A DNA stretch of 64,000 nucleotides from Arenibacter sp041392165. GTDB taxonomy: Bacteria > Bacteroidota > Bacteroidia > Flavobacteriales > Flavobacteriaceae. The stretch's first letter is position 1; each line of letters begins with the position of its first letter. Shown one piece after another: positions 42,543-51,721 of this stretch. The DNA is taken from positions 682,001 to 746,000 of the forward strand of contig JAWKMN010000001.1 of NCBI GenBank assembly GCA_041392165.1, given 5' to 3'. Below the pieces are notes generated by a model, which ran no database searches, had not been told where the DNA came from, and worked only from the letters and a program-made list of their open reading frames with translations. Position numbers and translations under genes: made by a program.

Positions 42543-44879
42543 ATGTTGAGTAATAAAAATCGTCGTATAGTAGCCATAATGTTCACGGATATCGTTGGCT
42601 ATAGTGTTCTTATGCAGAGGGATGAAAATGCGGCGGCAGAAATGCGGAGCCGTCATAGACAGGAATTTGAAAAGAACCATAAGCTACATAATGGGGATAT
42701 CCTACAGTATTATGGCGATGGAACGCTTAGCGTTTTTACAAGTGGGTTGGAGGCAGTGGAATGCGCCGTAGACATACAAATGGAACTGCAGAAAGATAGC
42801 TCGGTGCCTCTACGTATAGGTCTTCATATAGGGGATATTGTTTTTGATGGTACGGAAGTTTACGGCGATGGGGTAAATTTGGCCTCCCGGATAGAAAATT
42901 TGGGGATTGCAGGTTCAATATTGTTGTCGGGTAAACTAAACGATGAACTAAAAAATCACCCATATATTCCTACACTTTCTTTAGGCTATTTTCGTTTAAA
43001 AAACATTGCAGAACCTCTTGAGATATTTGCTATTAACAAGGAAGGCTTACAAGTACCTAGTCGGTCCGATCTTATGGAAGTACCTAAAAATGAACCTAAA
43101 TCAATTGCCGTTCTTCCTTTTGTTAATATGAGTTCCAGTGCCGATAACGAATATTTTAGTGATGGGATGACAGAGGAAATTATTAACGCCTTAACAAAAA
43201 ATAAGGGGTTAAAAGTGACTTCAAGAACATCATCCTTTCATTTTAAAAATGTTAATCTACCAATTGCACAGATTGGTCAGGAGCTTAATGTATCTACTAT
43301 TTTGGAGGGAAGTGTACGTTTATCGGGAAATAAAATGCGCATTACTGCCCAGTTGATAGATGTTGAAGACGATTTTCATTTTTGGTCGGAAACATTTGAT
43401 CGTTCCCTGGAAGATGTATTTGCCGTTCAAGATGAAATTAGTCTTCTCATTGCTGAAAGGCTAAGGGAGCATATCGGGCATTTTGAAATTGGGGATCAAT
43501 TGGTGCAGGACCCAGAGATACCCATTGATATTTATCAACGGTATTTAAAAAGTAGGTACCATATACTTAAGATGGGAAAGTCCGATATTGAAACTGGGAT
43601 TTCAATTTTGGAAAAAATTATTGAGGATTGGCCTCATTTTGCATTGGGACACCTTGGGATGCATTTGGCCTACACCCTTTTGGGAACCATAGGATTACTT
43701 CCGTTACACGAGGCTTTTGCGAAAGGACAGCCCTATCTTGAAAAGGCTATGGAATTGGACGAAAATTTGCCGGAATGCCAATTGCACCTGTCATACGCTT
43801 CCTTTATTCAAAATTGGGATCTTCCCGAAGCATATCGGCATTTGAACAAAGTCTATGAGGTGGCCCCCCTCGTTGACTATTATCCTAGCATGGCATCGAT
43901 ATTGGTTGCCGAAGGAAAGTTTGGAGCGGCACGTACGTACATTGAAACGGCCCTTCAGCTTGATCCTTTTTCCTCCATAAATTATCATTTGAAAGGTTTT
44001 ATAGATTACTGTGAGGAAAAATATGACACTGCCATTGAAAGCTTCGAAAAGGGTGTAGCACTCAAATCAGATTTTAAAACGTCAACATTATATTGGGGCC
44101 AGGCGCTTTTATTAATGGGAAAGGGCAACGAAGGATTGGCATTTTTTGAGAAACTTCCCCAAGATGAAACCGAAGATGTGATGAGGTTGGGAGGAACCAC
44201 TATGGCATATGCAGTTTTGGGCAATAAAGAACAGGCCGAAAAGGGAATGGCCAAATTAGAGATTACTTTGGAAACCGATTTAATGGGGAGGGCAATGAAC
44301 CTTCTTATATTGTGCAATGCCTTGCTGGGGATGACCTCGGAAACCATGCGATTAATAGAACAGGGCATCGCCCAAAGATTGCCAATGATGATATATATAT
44401 TTGTAGAGCCAATACTTAAACCTTTTTTCAACATACCCCGATTTCAGGAACTTCGGAGGGAGGTCTTGGGAGAAGGCAGTAAAAAAAGGGCCACTAAAAG
44501 AAAGTATCAAAAGTCACTGTTCAGTAAAGCACAGCTCAAGAGCTATAAGAAACAATTGGATCTGTTGCTATTGGAAGAAGAACCATACTTGGATCCCAAC
44601 CTTACACTTCGGTCGCTGGCGCAGATGATGGGAATTCCGTCCAACCATCTGTCACAGCTCTTAAATGAGGGCTATGGGAAGAACTTTGCCGACATGGTAA
44701 ATTCCTTCCGCTTGGAAGCCTTTAAAGTCAAAATTGCTGACCCCTCCCATAGACATCTTGGCATTTTGGCGATAGCGAACGATTGTGGATTTAACTCCAA
44801 GACCGTTTTCAATACCTATTTCAAAAAGAAGATGGGTACTACCCCTAGAGTCTATTTGAAAAAGATAATCGTTGAATAG
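42543..44879 (+). CDS. Class III nucleotide cyclase - TolB-like - TPR - AraC HTH fusion
   Basis: About 778 residues from the ATG at 42543. Residues about 7-165 form a class III cyclase: metal aspartates in MFTDIVGYS (about D16) and YYGDGTLSVF (about D59), and transition-state Asn and Arg in YGDGVNLASRIE. The position that holds Lys for adenine recognition in adenylate cyclases is Gln (LQYYGDG), so ATP specificity is uncertain. Then come a TolB/FlgO-like segment (about 185-310: SIAVLPFVNMSS, YFSDGMTEEII, ISTILEGSVR), TPR-like helices (about 330-620) and a C-terminal AraC-type helix-turn-helix (about 660-775). There are no membrane helices, so it is cytoplasmic. The combination links cyclic-nucleotide synthesis to DNA binding in one chain. 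It lies just outside the right end of the island. Confidence 0.85.
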   Translation: MLSNKNRRIVAIMFTDIVGYSVLMQRDENAAAEMRSRHRQEFEKNHKLHNGDILQYYGDGTLSVFTSGLEAVECAVDIQMELQKDSSVPLRIGLHIGDIVFDGTEVYGDGVNLASRIENLGIAGSILLSGKLNDELKNHPYIPTLSLGYFRLKNIAEPLEIFAINKEGLQVPSRSDLMEVPKNEPKSIAVLPFVNMSSSADNEYFSDGMTEEIINALTKNKGLKVTSRTSSFHFKNVNLPIAQIGQELNVSTILEGSVRLSGNKMRITAQLIDVEDDFHFWSETFDRSLEDVFAVQDEISLLIAERLREHIGHFEIGDQLVQDPEIPIDIYQRYLKSRYHILKMGKSDIETGISILEKIIEDWPHFALGHLGMHLAYTLLGTIGLLPLHEAFAKGQPYLEKAMELDENLPECQLHLSYASFIQNWDLPEAYRHLNKVYEVAPLVDYYPSMASILVAEGKFGAARTYIETALQLDPFSSINYHLKGFIDYCEEKYDTAIESFEKGVALKSDFKTSTLYWGQALLLMGKGNEGLAFFEKLPQDETEDVMRLGGTTMAYAVLGNKEQAEKGMAKLEITLETDLMGRAMNLLILCNALLGMTSETMRLIEQGIAQRLPMMIYIFVEPILKPFFNIPRFQELRREVLGEGSKKRATKRKYQKSLFSKAQLKSYKKQLDLLLLEEEPYLDPNLTLRSLAQMMGIPSNHLSQLLNEGYGKNFADMVNSFRLEAFKVKIADPSHRHLGILAIANDCGFNSKTVFNTYFKKKMGTTPRVYLKKIIVE

Positions 44880-45124
44880 GTTCCGATTTCCAAACTCGAA
44901 CGATCGGCGTTTGTTCAAAGCCGACGATATTAAAAAAGTCAAGTAGTCCCTCTGGTAAAAACAAGCTCAATAGCGATAAATCAGCTCCTTTGTCCATCCC
45001 TTAAATTTAAAGTGCAAAGAAACTTATTATTAAACTTAGACCCAAGTTTTGTACTTGATCCCTGAATTTACCGCTAAAAATTCTTTCTTTACCTCATTTT
45101 TTTATACCCTTCCTATCTTTTGCC

Positions 45125-45132
45125 CTACTTTT
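45125..45132 (+). promoter_or_regulatory. Candidate -7 promoter element before the LytS-type kinase
   Basis: TACTTTTG fits TAnnTTTG. It lies 30 nt before the TTG start at 45163, which favours that start over the TTG at 45049. Confidence 0.35.
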
Positions 45133-45162
45133 GGTAAATTTATTCGGCATAATACCATTCCA

Positions 45163-46191
45163 TTGAAAAACAAAGACTTACTTATCAATATTCTGATCGG
45201 CCTCACCTTGTTGAGCATTCCCATATTGACCTCTCCCGATTTTGGCAGCGATGTATCCCTTTTTAAGATAGGTGGATTTAAACGTAATTTCATGGGGTAT
45301 GTCCTGTTGCTACTTTTCTTTTATCTGAACTACTATTATTTTATTCCCCACTTCTATGCACAAAAAAAATGGTGGGCCTATGGGGCGATAATGCTGTTGT
45401 GTTTCTCGGCTATTACCTATCTGCCTTCGTTGTTGGTAGATAAGGGCCCGTCAAATTGGGTTGTACCGGAAGGGCCGCCCCGAGGTGGTGTGCCCATGGA
45501 TGGAAACCGGCCCTATTTCGATATCTTCCAATTCAGGGATACCTTTATCTTTCAATATCTGATGGTTTTGGTGTTATCCTTATTGCTGAAACTTGAACAT
45601 CGGTTAAAGGCAATAAAGAACGAAAAATTAAAAAGCGAGGTCTCGTATTTGAAAGCACAGATCAATCCTCATTTTTTGTTCAATTCGCTGAACAGTATTT
45701 ATGCGCTGACCTTAAAAAAGTCGGACAAGGCACCGCAGGCCGTTTTAAAATTGTCCGATATGATGCGCTACGTGGTTTCCGAGAGCGATACCGAAAACGT
45801 ACCCTTGGAAAAGGAAATAAAGTATATTTCAGATTATGTGGCATTGCAACAGCTACGGATGGCCAAAAATGTAGACTTTATCTTTGATGTGAAGGGGAAC
45901 GCAGTGGGAAAGGAAATTGCCCCGATCATCCTTATAAATTATGTAGAAAACGCCTTTAAATTTGGTGTAAATCCAGATACGCCATCTAAAATTCATATAT
46001 TTATTACTGTAGATGAAAAAGGCGTTTTGTTGGAGGTGGAAAATAAAATAACCGTGGATAAAAATGCCCTTCCCCCGAATACCGAGGAAGGCATAAAGAA
46101 CACCAAGAAAAGATTGGACTATAAATATCCGGGGAAATATACTTTGGATGTTACCGAGACCAAAAAAACTATCGCGTTAAACTATATATAA
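45163..46191 (+). CDS. LytS-family (HisKA_7TM-type) sensor histidine kinase
   Basis: About 342 residues from a TTG at 45163; the frame is open back to another TTG at 45049, and no ATG is available. There are four hydrophobic segments in the first third (for example LLINILIGLTLLSIPIL). The kinase part belongs to the His_kinase family (PF06580): the phospho-acceptor His in SYLKAQINPHFLFNSLNSIYAL, then VPLEKEIKYISDYVALQQLR and the ATP-binding region with the N-box NYVENAFKFG. The 8-nt gap to the LytTR regulator shows a dedicated pair. The signal is unknown. This system is separate from the island. Confidence 0.85.
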   Translation: MKNKDLLINILIGLTLLSIPILTSPDFGSDVSLFKIGGFKRNFMGYVLLLLFFYLNYYYFIPHFYAQKKWWAYGAIMLLCFSAITYLPSLLVDKGPSNWVVPEGPPRGGVPMDGNRPYFDIFQFRDTFIFQYLMVLVLSLLLKLEHRLKAIKNEKLKSEVSYLKAQINPHFLFNSLNSIYALTLKKSDKAPQAVLKLSDMMRYVVSESDTENVPLEKEIKYISDYVALQQLRMAKNVDFIFDVKGNAVGKEIAPIILINYVENAFKFGVNPDTPSKIHIFITVDEKGVLLEVENKITVDKNALPPNTEEGIKNTKKRLDYKYPGKYTLDVTETKKTIALNYI

Positions 46192-46198
46192 ACCTTTG

Positions 46199-46891
46199 AT
46201 GATAAAGGCGATTGCATTGGACGATGAAGAGCTTGCCCTAGAAGTGGTACAAGCTTATTGCGATCAAATTGATTATATAGACTTGGTTCAGACTTTTACA
46301 GGACAGGACAAGGCCGTAAAATACTTGAACAAGTTCAATGTTGATCTGTTGATCCTCGACATTCAAATGCCTAAATTAAATGGTGTGGACCTATACAAAT
46401 CACTGAAACGGCAGACCAAGGTTATCTTTACCACCGCATATAGTCATTACGCGGTGGAAGGTTTTAATGTAAACGCATCGGATTACTTGCTCAAACCCTT
46501 TTCTCCAGAGCGCTTTTTGACCGCTGTTGAAAAGGTAAAACGCGAAATGGAACTCGAAAACTTCAGTCCCGAAGAAAATACACACCTAAGCATAAGGGCA
46601 GATTTTAAATTGTACAATATTCCCTTTGTTTCCATTTTAATGGTCGAGGCATTGGACGATTATATACAGATCTATTTGGAGGATGGGAAAAAAATAGTCG
46701 CCCGTTTTACCATGAAGGCCATACTTCAAAAACTTCCGCCATCCCAATTTAAGCGGGTACACCGTTCCTTTATTGTTCCTCTGAAAAAAATAAAATCGGT
46801 CTATAAGGATTCCTTACAGATCGAAGGATTTACCGTGCCTATGGGGAATACGTATAAGGCCGATATTATGAAAGAAATTTCCAAAGGGTAA
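46199..46891 (+). CDS. LytTR-family response regulator
   Basis: About 230 residues from the ATG at 46199 (a TTG sits just before). The receiver domain (residues 2-118) has the phosphorylation site in LLILDIQMPKLNG, plus acid residues in ALDDEE and the TTAYS and LKPF switch residues. The LytTR DNA-binding domain (about 130-228) has VEALDDYIQIYLEDGKK and FKRVHRSFIV. It is the partner of the LytS-type kinase 8 nt upstream. LytTR proteins bind direct repeats near promoters; the intradiol-dioxygenase-like gene 209 nt downstream on the same strand is the closest candidate target. Confidence 0.9.
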   Translation: MIKAIALDDEELALEVVQAYCDQIDYIDLVQTFTGQDKAVKYLNKFNVDLLILDIQMPKLNGVDLYKSLKRQTKVIFTTAYSHYAVEGFNVNASDYLLKPFSPERFLTAVEKVKREMELENFSPEENTHLSIRADFKLYNIPFVSILMVEALDDYIQIYLEDGKKIVARFTMKAILQKLPPSQFKRVHRSFIVPLKKIKSVYKDSLQIEGFTVPMGNTYKADIMKEISKG

Positions 46892-47099
46892 TAAACCCAT
46901 CTATGCACGTTCCAAATCTCTAAACCAGGTTTCGAATTTCCCGTACCCACAACCTAATCTTCTTAATTTTTACCTTAAAGCTTATTAAATTTTTAACATT
47001 TGCGGTCATTTTACCGCACTCTATTCCGCGTTTACCTCAATTTCTTTTCGGTTGTGTTGCATCCCTATAGTTTTATCCAACAATTTTAAAATTAATATT

Positions 47100-47849
47100 A
47101 TGGAACGAAAAGAGTTTATAAAAGGATTGGGTCTTGCCGGACTCACCGTAACCGGTCTTTTTTTTAGCACCTCGTGCTCAAAAGATAGTGATTATTCTAT
47201 TTCGGATACAGAAACCGGTACCGATTCGGATACAACAACGGATTCCGATGGTACTGATGGCACCTCTTCCGAAGGTTGCTCCCAAACACCCACAGAAACC
47301 CAGGGCCCATATCCAACAAAGAACCCTTCCGAATATGAGCGTGTCAATATTGTTGGGGACAGAACGGGAATTGTCTTGGATATTGATATTACCATTAGGA
47401 ATGTAAACGATTCTTGTAATGTACTGGAAGGAGCCCTGATAGATATATGGCATTGCGATAAGGACGGCAACTATTCAGAATATGGCAATTATTCCTCAAA
47501 CCATTTTTTAAGGGGCAGACAGGCTTCAAATGCAGATGGCCTGGTGGAATTCACCACCATTTTCCCAGGATGGTACAACGGAAGGTCTACCCATATCCAT
47601 GTGCATGTTTACGATGCATCCGGTAATTCGCTTTTGATAACCCAAATAGCGTTTCCTGAAGGTGATAATAGTGCGGTACTACGTGTAAACGCTGCGAGCG
47701 ATAAAGGCTATACCAAAGGCATGACAGGCTATACCTACAATGCCAACGATAACGTATTTTCGGACGGAGTTGATGAAGAGCTCGCCAGTGTCTCGGGTAG
47801 TGTTTCAGAAGGATTTGTACTGACACATGATATTTATGTAAAAGCCTAA
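47100..47849 (+). CDS. Intradiol ring-cleavage dioxygenase-like lipoprotein
   Basis: 249 residues from the ATG at 47100. The N-terminus ERKEFIKGLGLAGLTVTGLFFSTSC is a Tat-like lipoprotein signal (lipidated Cys near 26), followed by an acidic Asp/Thr/Ser linker. The dioxygenase domain has the non-haem Fe(III) ligands of the intradiol family: Tyr71 (TQGPYPT), Tyr159 (FPGWYNGR), His165 and His167 (STHIHVHV), with GALIDIWHCDKDG before them. Secreted intradiol-like proteins exist in several bacteria, but their substrates are poorly known, so catechol cleavage is unproven. It lies downstream of the LytTR pair and 22 nt before the pirin-like gene, with which it probably forms an operon. Confidence 0.85.
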   Translation: MERKEFIKGLGLAGLTVTGLFFSTSCSKDSDYSISDTETGTDSDTTTDSDGTDGTSSEGCSQTPTETQGPYPTKNPSEYERVNIVGDRTGIVLDIDITIRNVNDSCNVLEGALIDIWHCDKDGNYSEYGNYSSNHFLRGRQASNADGLVEFTTIFPGWYNGRSTHIHVHVYDASGNSLLITQIAFPEGDNSAVLRVNAASDKGYTKGMTGYTYNANDNVFSDGVDEELASVSGSVSEGFVLTHDIYVKA

Positions 47850-47871
47850 TTATAAACTCAATACTAACTAA

Positions 47872-48567
47872 ATGATTGCACAAACACCTTCACGGATATT
47901 TATATCGGCACAACGAAAGTGGCAACACTCCCGGTACCATAGTTGTCATTCTACTTTTGGACAAGAAGACCTGAACGGTGCCTTGGGAAAACATTTAGGA
48001 AGTATGCGGTCTTTTACCTGTGAAGTTCTGATAGCCTGTGGGAAAAAGAAATATACCGTTTCAGAAGATACCTTGCTTGTGTTGATACCGTTGGTCGGAA
48101 GCTTGAAAATATCAAATGTAACGGATAATGGAGAGCAATTATTGGCCCCAAATGAGATTGCCTCATTTTTAATAAGGGAGTCGGCATCCTATTATGTTAA
48201 TAACCTTCATAAGGACCAGGCCATTAATTATCTGCAGATATACTTGAACGTCCAGGCGTCTCCTATCCAAAATTGTTTTGGTGACGTCCAAAATAATGTA
48301 CTCCACACCATTCTGAAAACGGTAGAATGTCAGGTGAATTTTGGTGTTTTTGATGGGAGAAAAGAAGTTGAATACACTCTTGAAAATCAAAATAATGGCA
48401 TTTTCGTATTTGTGATCAATGGAGTTTTCGAAGTACAGCACAGGCTATTGGAAAGTCGTGATGCCTTGGCGTTATGGGATGTGGGAAAGATAGAATTGGA
48501 ATCCCTTTCCGAAAATGCCATTCTCCTCGTATTGGAACTTAAAAATGTCCAGGACAATAAAACTTAA
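47872..48567 (+). CDS. Pirin-like bicupin protein
   Basis: A 231-residue protein. The C-terminal cupin fits the pirin family: GVFEVQHRLLESRDALALWDVGKIELESLS with the typical FEVxxRLLxxRDALALWD segment; the N-terminal half (HSCHSTFGQEDLNG...) holds a diverged first cupin. Bacterial pirins such as YhhW are Fe-containing quercetinase-like proteins, which fits the neighbouring dioxygenase-like lipoprotein 22 nt upstream. The metal ligands of the first cupin are incomplete to my eye, so activity is uncertain. The gene ends 3 nt before the duplicated, decayed cyclase fragment. Confidence 0.75.
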   Translation: MIAQTPSRIFISAQRKWQHSRYHSCHSTFGQEDLNGALGKHLGSMRSFTCEVLIACGKKKYTVSEDTLLVLIPLVGSLKISNVTDNGEQLLAPNEIASFLIRESASYYVNNLHKDQAINYLQIYLNVQASPIQNCFGDVQNNVLHTILKTVECQVNFGVFDGRKEVEYTLENQNNGIFVFVINGVFEVQHRLLESRDALALWDVGKIELESLSENAILLVLELKNVQDNKT

Positions 48568-48570
48568 AAA

Positions 48571-49341
48571 TGTCAGCATTCTATTGGGGCCAGGCACTTT
48601 TGTTAATGGGAAAGGGCAACGAAGGATTGGCATTTTTTGAGAAACTTCCCAAGATGAAACCGAAGATGTGATGAGGTTGGGAGGAACCACTATGGCATAT
48701 GCAGTTTTGGGCAATAAAGAACAGGCCGAAAAGGGAATGGCCAAATTAGAGATTACTTTGGAAACCGATTTAATGGGAGGGCAATGAACCTTCTTATATT
48801 GTGCAATGCCTTGCTGGGGAAGACCTCGGAAACCATGCGATTAATAGAACAGGGCATCGCCCAAAGATTGCCAATGATGATATATATATTTGTAGAGCCA
48901 ATACTTAAACCTTTTTTCAACATACCCCGATTTCAGGAACTTCGGAGGGAGGTCTTGGGAGAAGGCAGTAAAAAAAGGGCCACTAAAAGAAAGTATCAAA
49001 AGTCACTGTTCAGTAAAGCACAGCTCAAGAGCTATAAGAAACAATTGGATCTGTTGCTATTGGAAGAAGAACCATACTTGGATCCCAACCTTACACTTCG
49101 GTCGCTGGCGCAGATGATGGGAATTCCGTCCAACCATCTGTCACAGCTCTTAAATGAGGGCTATGGGAAGAATTTTGCCGACATGGTAAATTCCTTCCGC
49201 TTGGAAGCCTTTAAAGTCAAAATTGCTGACCCCTCCCATAGACATCTTGGCATTTTGGCGATAGCGAACGATTGTGGATTTAACTCCAAGACCGTTTTCA
49301 AAACCTATTTCAAAAAGAACACAGGGAAGATGGGGGAATAA
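48571..49341 (+). pseudogene. Decayed duplicate of the 3' third of the cyclase-AraC gene
   Basis: About 760 bp nearly identical to 44082-44835, starting inside a TPR and running to within about 15 codons of the original end. Differences include a lost C in CCCC (giving a frameshift at about 48650), a lost G in a run of G near 48777 (second frameshift), a few substitutions, and a divergent end where the original reads KKKMGTTPRVY but the copy reads KKNTGKMGE and stops. An open frame remains at 48784-49341 (185 residues), which contains the complete AraC-type helix-turn-helix except its last residues. It could make a DNA-binding domain without cyclase, but there is no visible promoter. Confidence 0.85.
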
Positions 49342-49390
49342 GCAGATGCCGTACACGCCCTGTTTGGAAGTAGGCCGTCAAATGTAAATT

Positions 49391-49544
49391 GGGCGATCAA
49401 TACAAAGTGTTGGTGGTTGTCAACAGGCCGGGGAGGACCTTCCTTTACGGATTGGCCCGTCCTCTATGGGAGGCGATGCCTTATGTGCCCTGATCGGGTA
49501 CGGGAAGCAAGGGATTTTGTGCATCGGCCATGTATTGATCGCCC
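49391..49544. repeat. 14-bp inverted repeat bounding 154 bp
   Basis: GGGCGATCAATACA (49391-49404) and its exact reverse complement (49531-49544) bracket a short stretch directly after the duplicated cyclase fragment and 7 nt before the end of DUF3667. The interior has no gene. Confidence 0.6.
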
Positions 49545-49550
49545 TTGCCT

Positions 49551-50300
49551 TTAAGAGATGTGTGGGAGGTTAAAGGCCAGTACAATAATGATGATAAGGA
49601 GTATAAGGACAACAAAGGATATGAGGGTGCATGCCAAGCTGAGTAAAAAGACCTTAGCTTGGACAGGGTGTGAAAAATTGGGAAAACACCAATAAAGCAG
49701 CACAAAATCCAGTACAGTCATACATTGGGATAGTATTTTAATATCTTTGGTGCCATTTAAAAGGTACATTAACGGAAGCAAGGGGATATGCACCAACAGT
49801 TTTTGTGATGCCACGAACGAATTTAAAACCAGATGCTCTATATAATTATACCCTTGTCTTTTAAAGACCACATAGGACGACATAGAAAACACGGGAATGG
49901 ATAGCAGGGTAATAATGGCGTAATGCCCCCCTATCAGTTCGTTGATGTAGGTTGTGTCTATCCATGTGTTTTTGGACGGGTTCCCCGTTCCATATTCCAA
50001 GAGGTTGATGTTTAAAATATGGTACAATAGGCCAAAAACGGTAGCCGAAAGTATGGTCAACGATAGGGGCTTGTAATGATTTACCCTTTTTCCTTGTATA
50101 AATTCCCTAATGGAATGGCCGGGTCTCGTATAGAGTTCTTTTATGGAATACAGGATTCCGTTGTCAAAACTCAATAGGCCATTTTCCAGATCCTGGAGTA
50201 TATAGCCAAGGTTCAACTTGTCGGTTACGGCGGGCTGACCGCAATTATTACAAAAGTTTCCCTTAAAATAAACAGAGCAATTTTTACAGGTTGTTCCCAT
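49551..50300 (-). CDS. DUF3667 membrane protein with zinc ribbon
   Basis: A 249-residue protein. The N-terminus has a zinc ribbon (CKNCSVYFKGNFCNNCGQP), followed by the DUF3667 signature LYSIKELYTRPGHSIREFIQGKRVNHYKPLS and about four membrane helices (about 80-245). Function is unknown; the family is common in Bacteroidota. It lies 9 nt downstream of the DUF4421 gene on the same strand, so the two are probably co-transcribed. The zinc-binding Cys residues are complete. Confidence 0.85.
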   Translation of the reverse strand: MGTTCKNCSVYFKGNFCNNCGQPAVTDKLNLGYILQDLENGLLSFDNGILYSIKELYTRPGHSIREFIQGKRVNHYKPLSLTILSATVFGLLYHILNINLLEYGTGNPSKNTWIDTTYINELIGGHYAIITLLSIPVFSMSSYVVFKRQGYNYIEHLVLNSFVASQKLLVHIPLLPLMYLLNGTKDIKILSQCMTVLDFVLLYWCFPNFSHPVQAKVFLLSLACTLISFVVLILLIIIIVLAFNLPHIS

Positions 50301-50309
50301 TCGAAAGTT

Positions 50310-51317
50310 TTACAGGCCTAATTTTTTTTCAACATTAGTTATTTTTTTCATTATTTTTTCGGGCGCTTTAAATCGATATCCCAAATAGAACTCAAAGAAT
50401 TCCTGTTGGTCGGTATAGCGCACGGTAGGATCTATTTTATGATAAAATGAGCTAATACTTATACTGGCTCCTGTGAAAAAATGGCTGGTATTATGGGCCA
50501 ATGTCATTTTAAATTCGGTTTCGTAGGTGATGCCGTCTACTTTATAATCTTCCCGGTCATCGGTAAATTCGAATCCGGTATTGTTATATCCAATGCCCAT
50601 AAACCCTCCCGCCGATACCAGAAAGTGGCCGGCAATGACCCAGTTATAGTAATATCCGGGGCCAATGGCCAGATTGTAAATTTTATTGGTACCCGGAGTG
50701 GCATCGGATACATGGGTAAAATAATAACTGAAGGTAGGTACAAAACTACCGGCACTTTTTCCCTGCCATTCTTTTTGTTTGTTGATGGCCCTAAAGGAAT
50801 AGTTAGGATTAAAAATATAGGAAGAGCTCCCACCGACCTTGCGAATTTTGACGTCTGGGAAAATTATATTGCTGTCTTCCGCCAATCCTAGATCCCTGGC
50901 GTCCACATAATATCCCTTTGTTGTGTTCCATTGCAGTGTTTGCATCCATTGGCCAAAGTAGAGTTGTGTTCCCAAGCTGGAAAATGTTGTTTTGCCATGG
51001 AGCTCATCGTCCCTGTTGAATTTTAGGAAAGAAGGGGTAAACCCTATATCGAATTCTATAAATCGGAACAAAAATGAAAATGTAGTCCGTATCCTTTGGT
51101 TTGGGGTCATAAAATACTTCAAATGCAGGTCTGAAACATTGAATTTAAAGCGGTTGAAATTGTTGTTAAATCCTATTCTTGTTGAAATGTACTCATCGTA
51201 GTGTTCAATATAGGGGGTAGCAGTTTTAAGTACGGCCAAACTGTCCCTTTCCTGTGGATATCCTATTGCTGCACCCAATAGGAAGAACAACAGATGACAT
51301 TTTTCAAGTAGTTTCAT
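50310..51317 (-). CDS. DUF4421 outer-membrane-like protein
   Basis: A 335-residue protein with a cleavable signal (about 1-19) and a pattern of amphipathic strands typical of a beta-barrel, matching DUF4421: EYISTRIGFNNNFNRFKF, YFMTPNQRIRTTFSFLFRF and PEYTDQQEFFEFYLGYRF-like closing strands. No enzymatic motif is seen. Outer-membrane location is inferred from the strand pattern and signal. It starts about 300 nt from any divergent gene and heads a two-gene unit with DUF3667. Confidence 0.8.
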   Translation of the reverse strand: MKLLEKCHLLFFLLGAAIGYPQERDSLAVLKTATPYIEHYDEYISTRIGFNNNFNRFKFNVSDLHLKYFMTPNQRIRTTFSFLFRFIEFDIGFTPSFLKFNRDDELHGKTTFSSLGTQLYFGQWMQTLQWNTTKGYYVDARDLGLAEDSNIIFPDVKIRKVGGSSSYIFNPNYSFRAINKQKEWQGKSAGSFVPTFSYYFTHVSDATPGTNKIYNLAIGPGYYYNWVIAGHFLVSAGGFMGIGYNNTGFEFTDDREDYKVDGITYETEFKMTLAHNTSHFFTGASISISSFYHKIDPTVRYTDQQEFFEFYLGYRFKAPEKIMKKITNVEKKLGL

Positions 51318-51622
51318 GATGGATGGTGAATTTTTAACCGGTCGTACCCTTACCTATAAAGATAGGTTATTAAACTTTTCCGGAACCCTCTTAGGCTTTA
51401 AAATACCAACACACCATATACCGCAAGACTACATTTTATCCTTGGTTTTTGTGTGTTGGACGTTGATATTTTGAAACTCCAACGGGCAAGGCTAACTTTG
51501 GGGTGCCTTAAAGCTATGGAAAGGGAAAGGGAAAAGCATCTCCAAAATATGAAAATGGCTTTATCAAATGATATGCTTCCCCGAAATGGTAATAGAGATG
51601 GTGGAAAATAATACTTGATGTT
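51318..51622. other. Intergenic region
   Basis: About 300 bp upstream of both DUF4421 (minus) and the small peptide gene (plus). I see no structured element or gene; it should contain the divergent promoters. Confidence 0.4.
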
Positions 51623-51721
51623 ATGATGAAAAAAAAATTCAATTTTATAGACTTGGTGCTGACATTTAGCGGTGCCTTTGCGTTTATCGTATTGTTATTG
51701 GTGGTTTCCAAATTTGTATAA
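51623..51721 (+). CDS. 32-residue small membrane protein
   Basis: MMKKKFNFIDLVLTFSGAFA and a following hydrophobic run IVLLLVVSKFV form one membrane helix behind a Lys-rich start. Two consecutive ATG codons offer starts. The peptide is below the usual annotation cut-off, but the hydrophobic composition with a positively charged N-terminus and a clean stop makes it plausible. No family is recognised. It is followed by another small membrane-anchored protein at 51850. Confidence 0.45.
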   Translation: MMKKKFNFIDLVLTFSGAFAFIVLLLVVSKFV

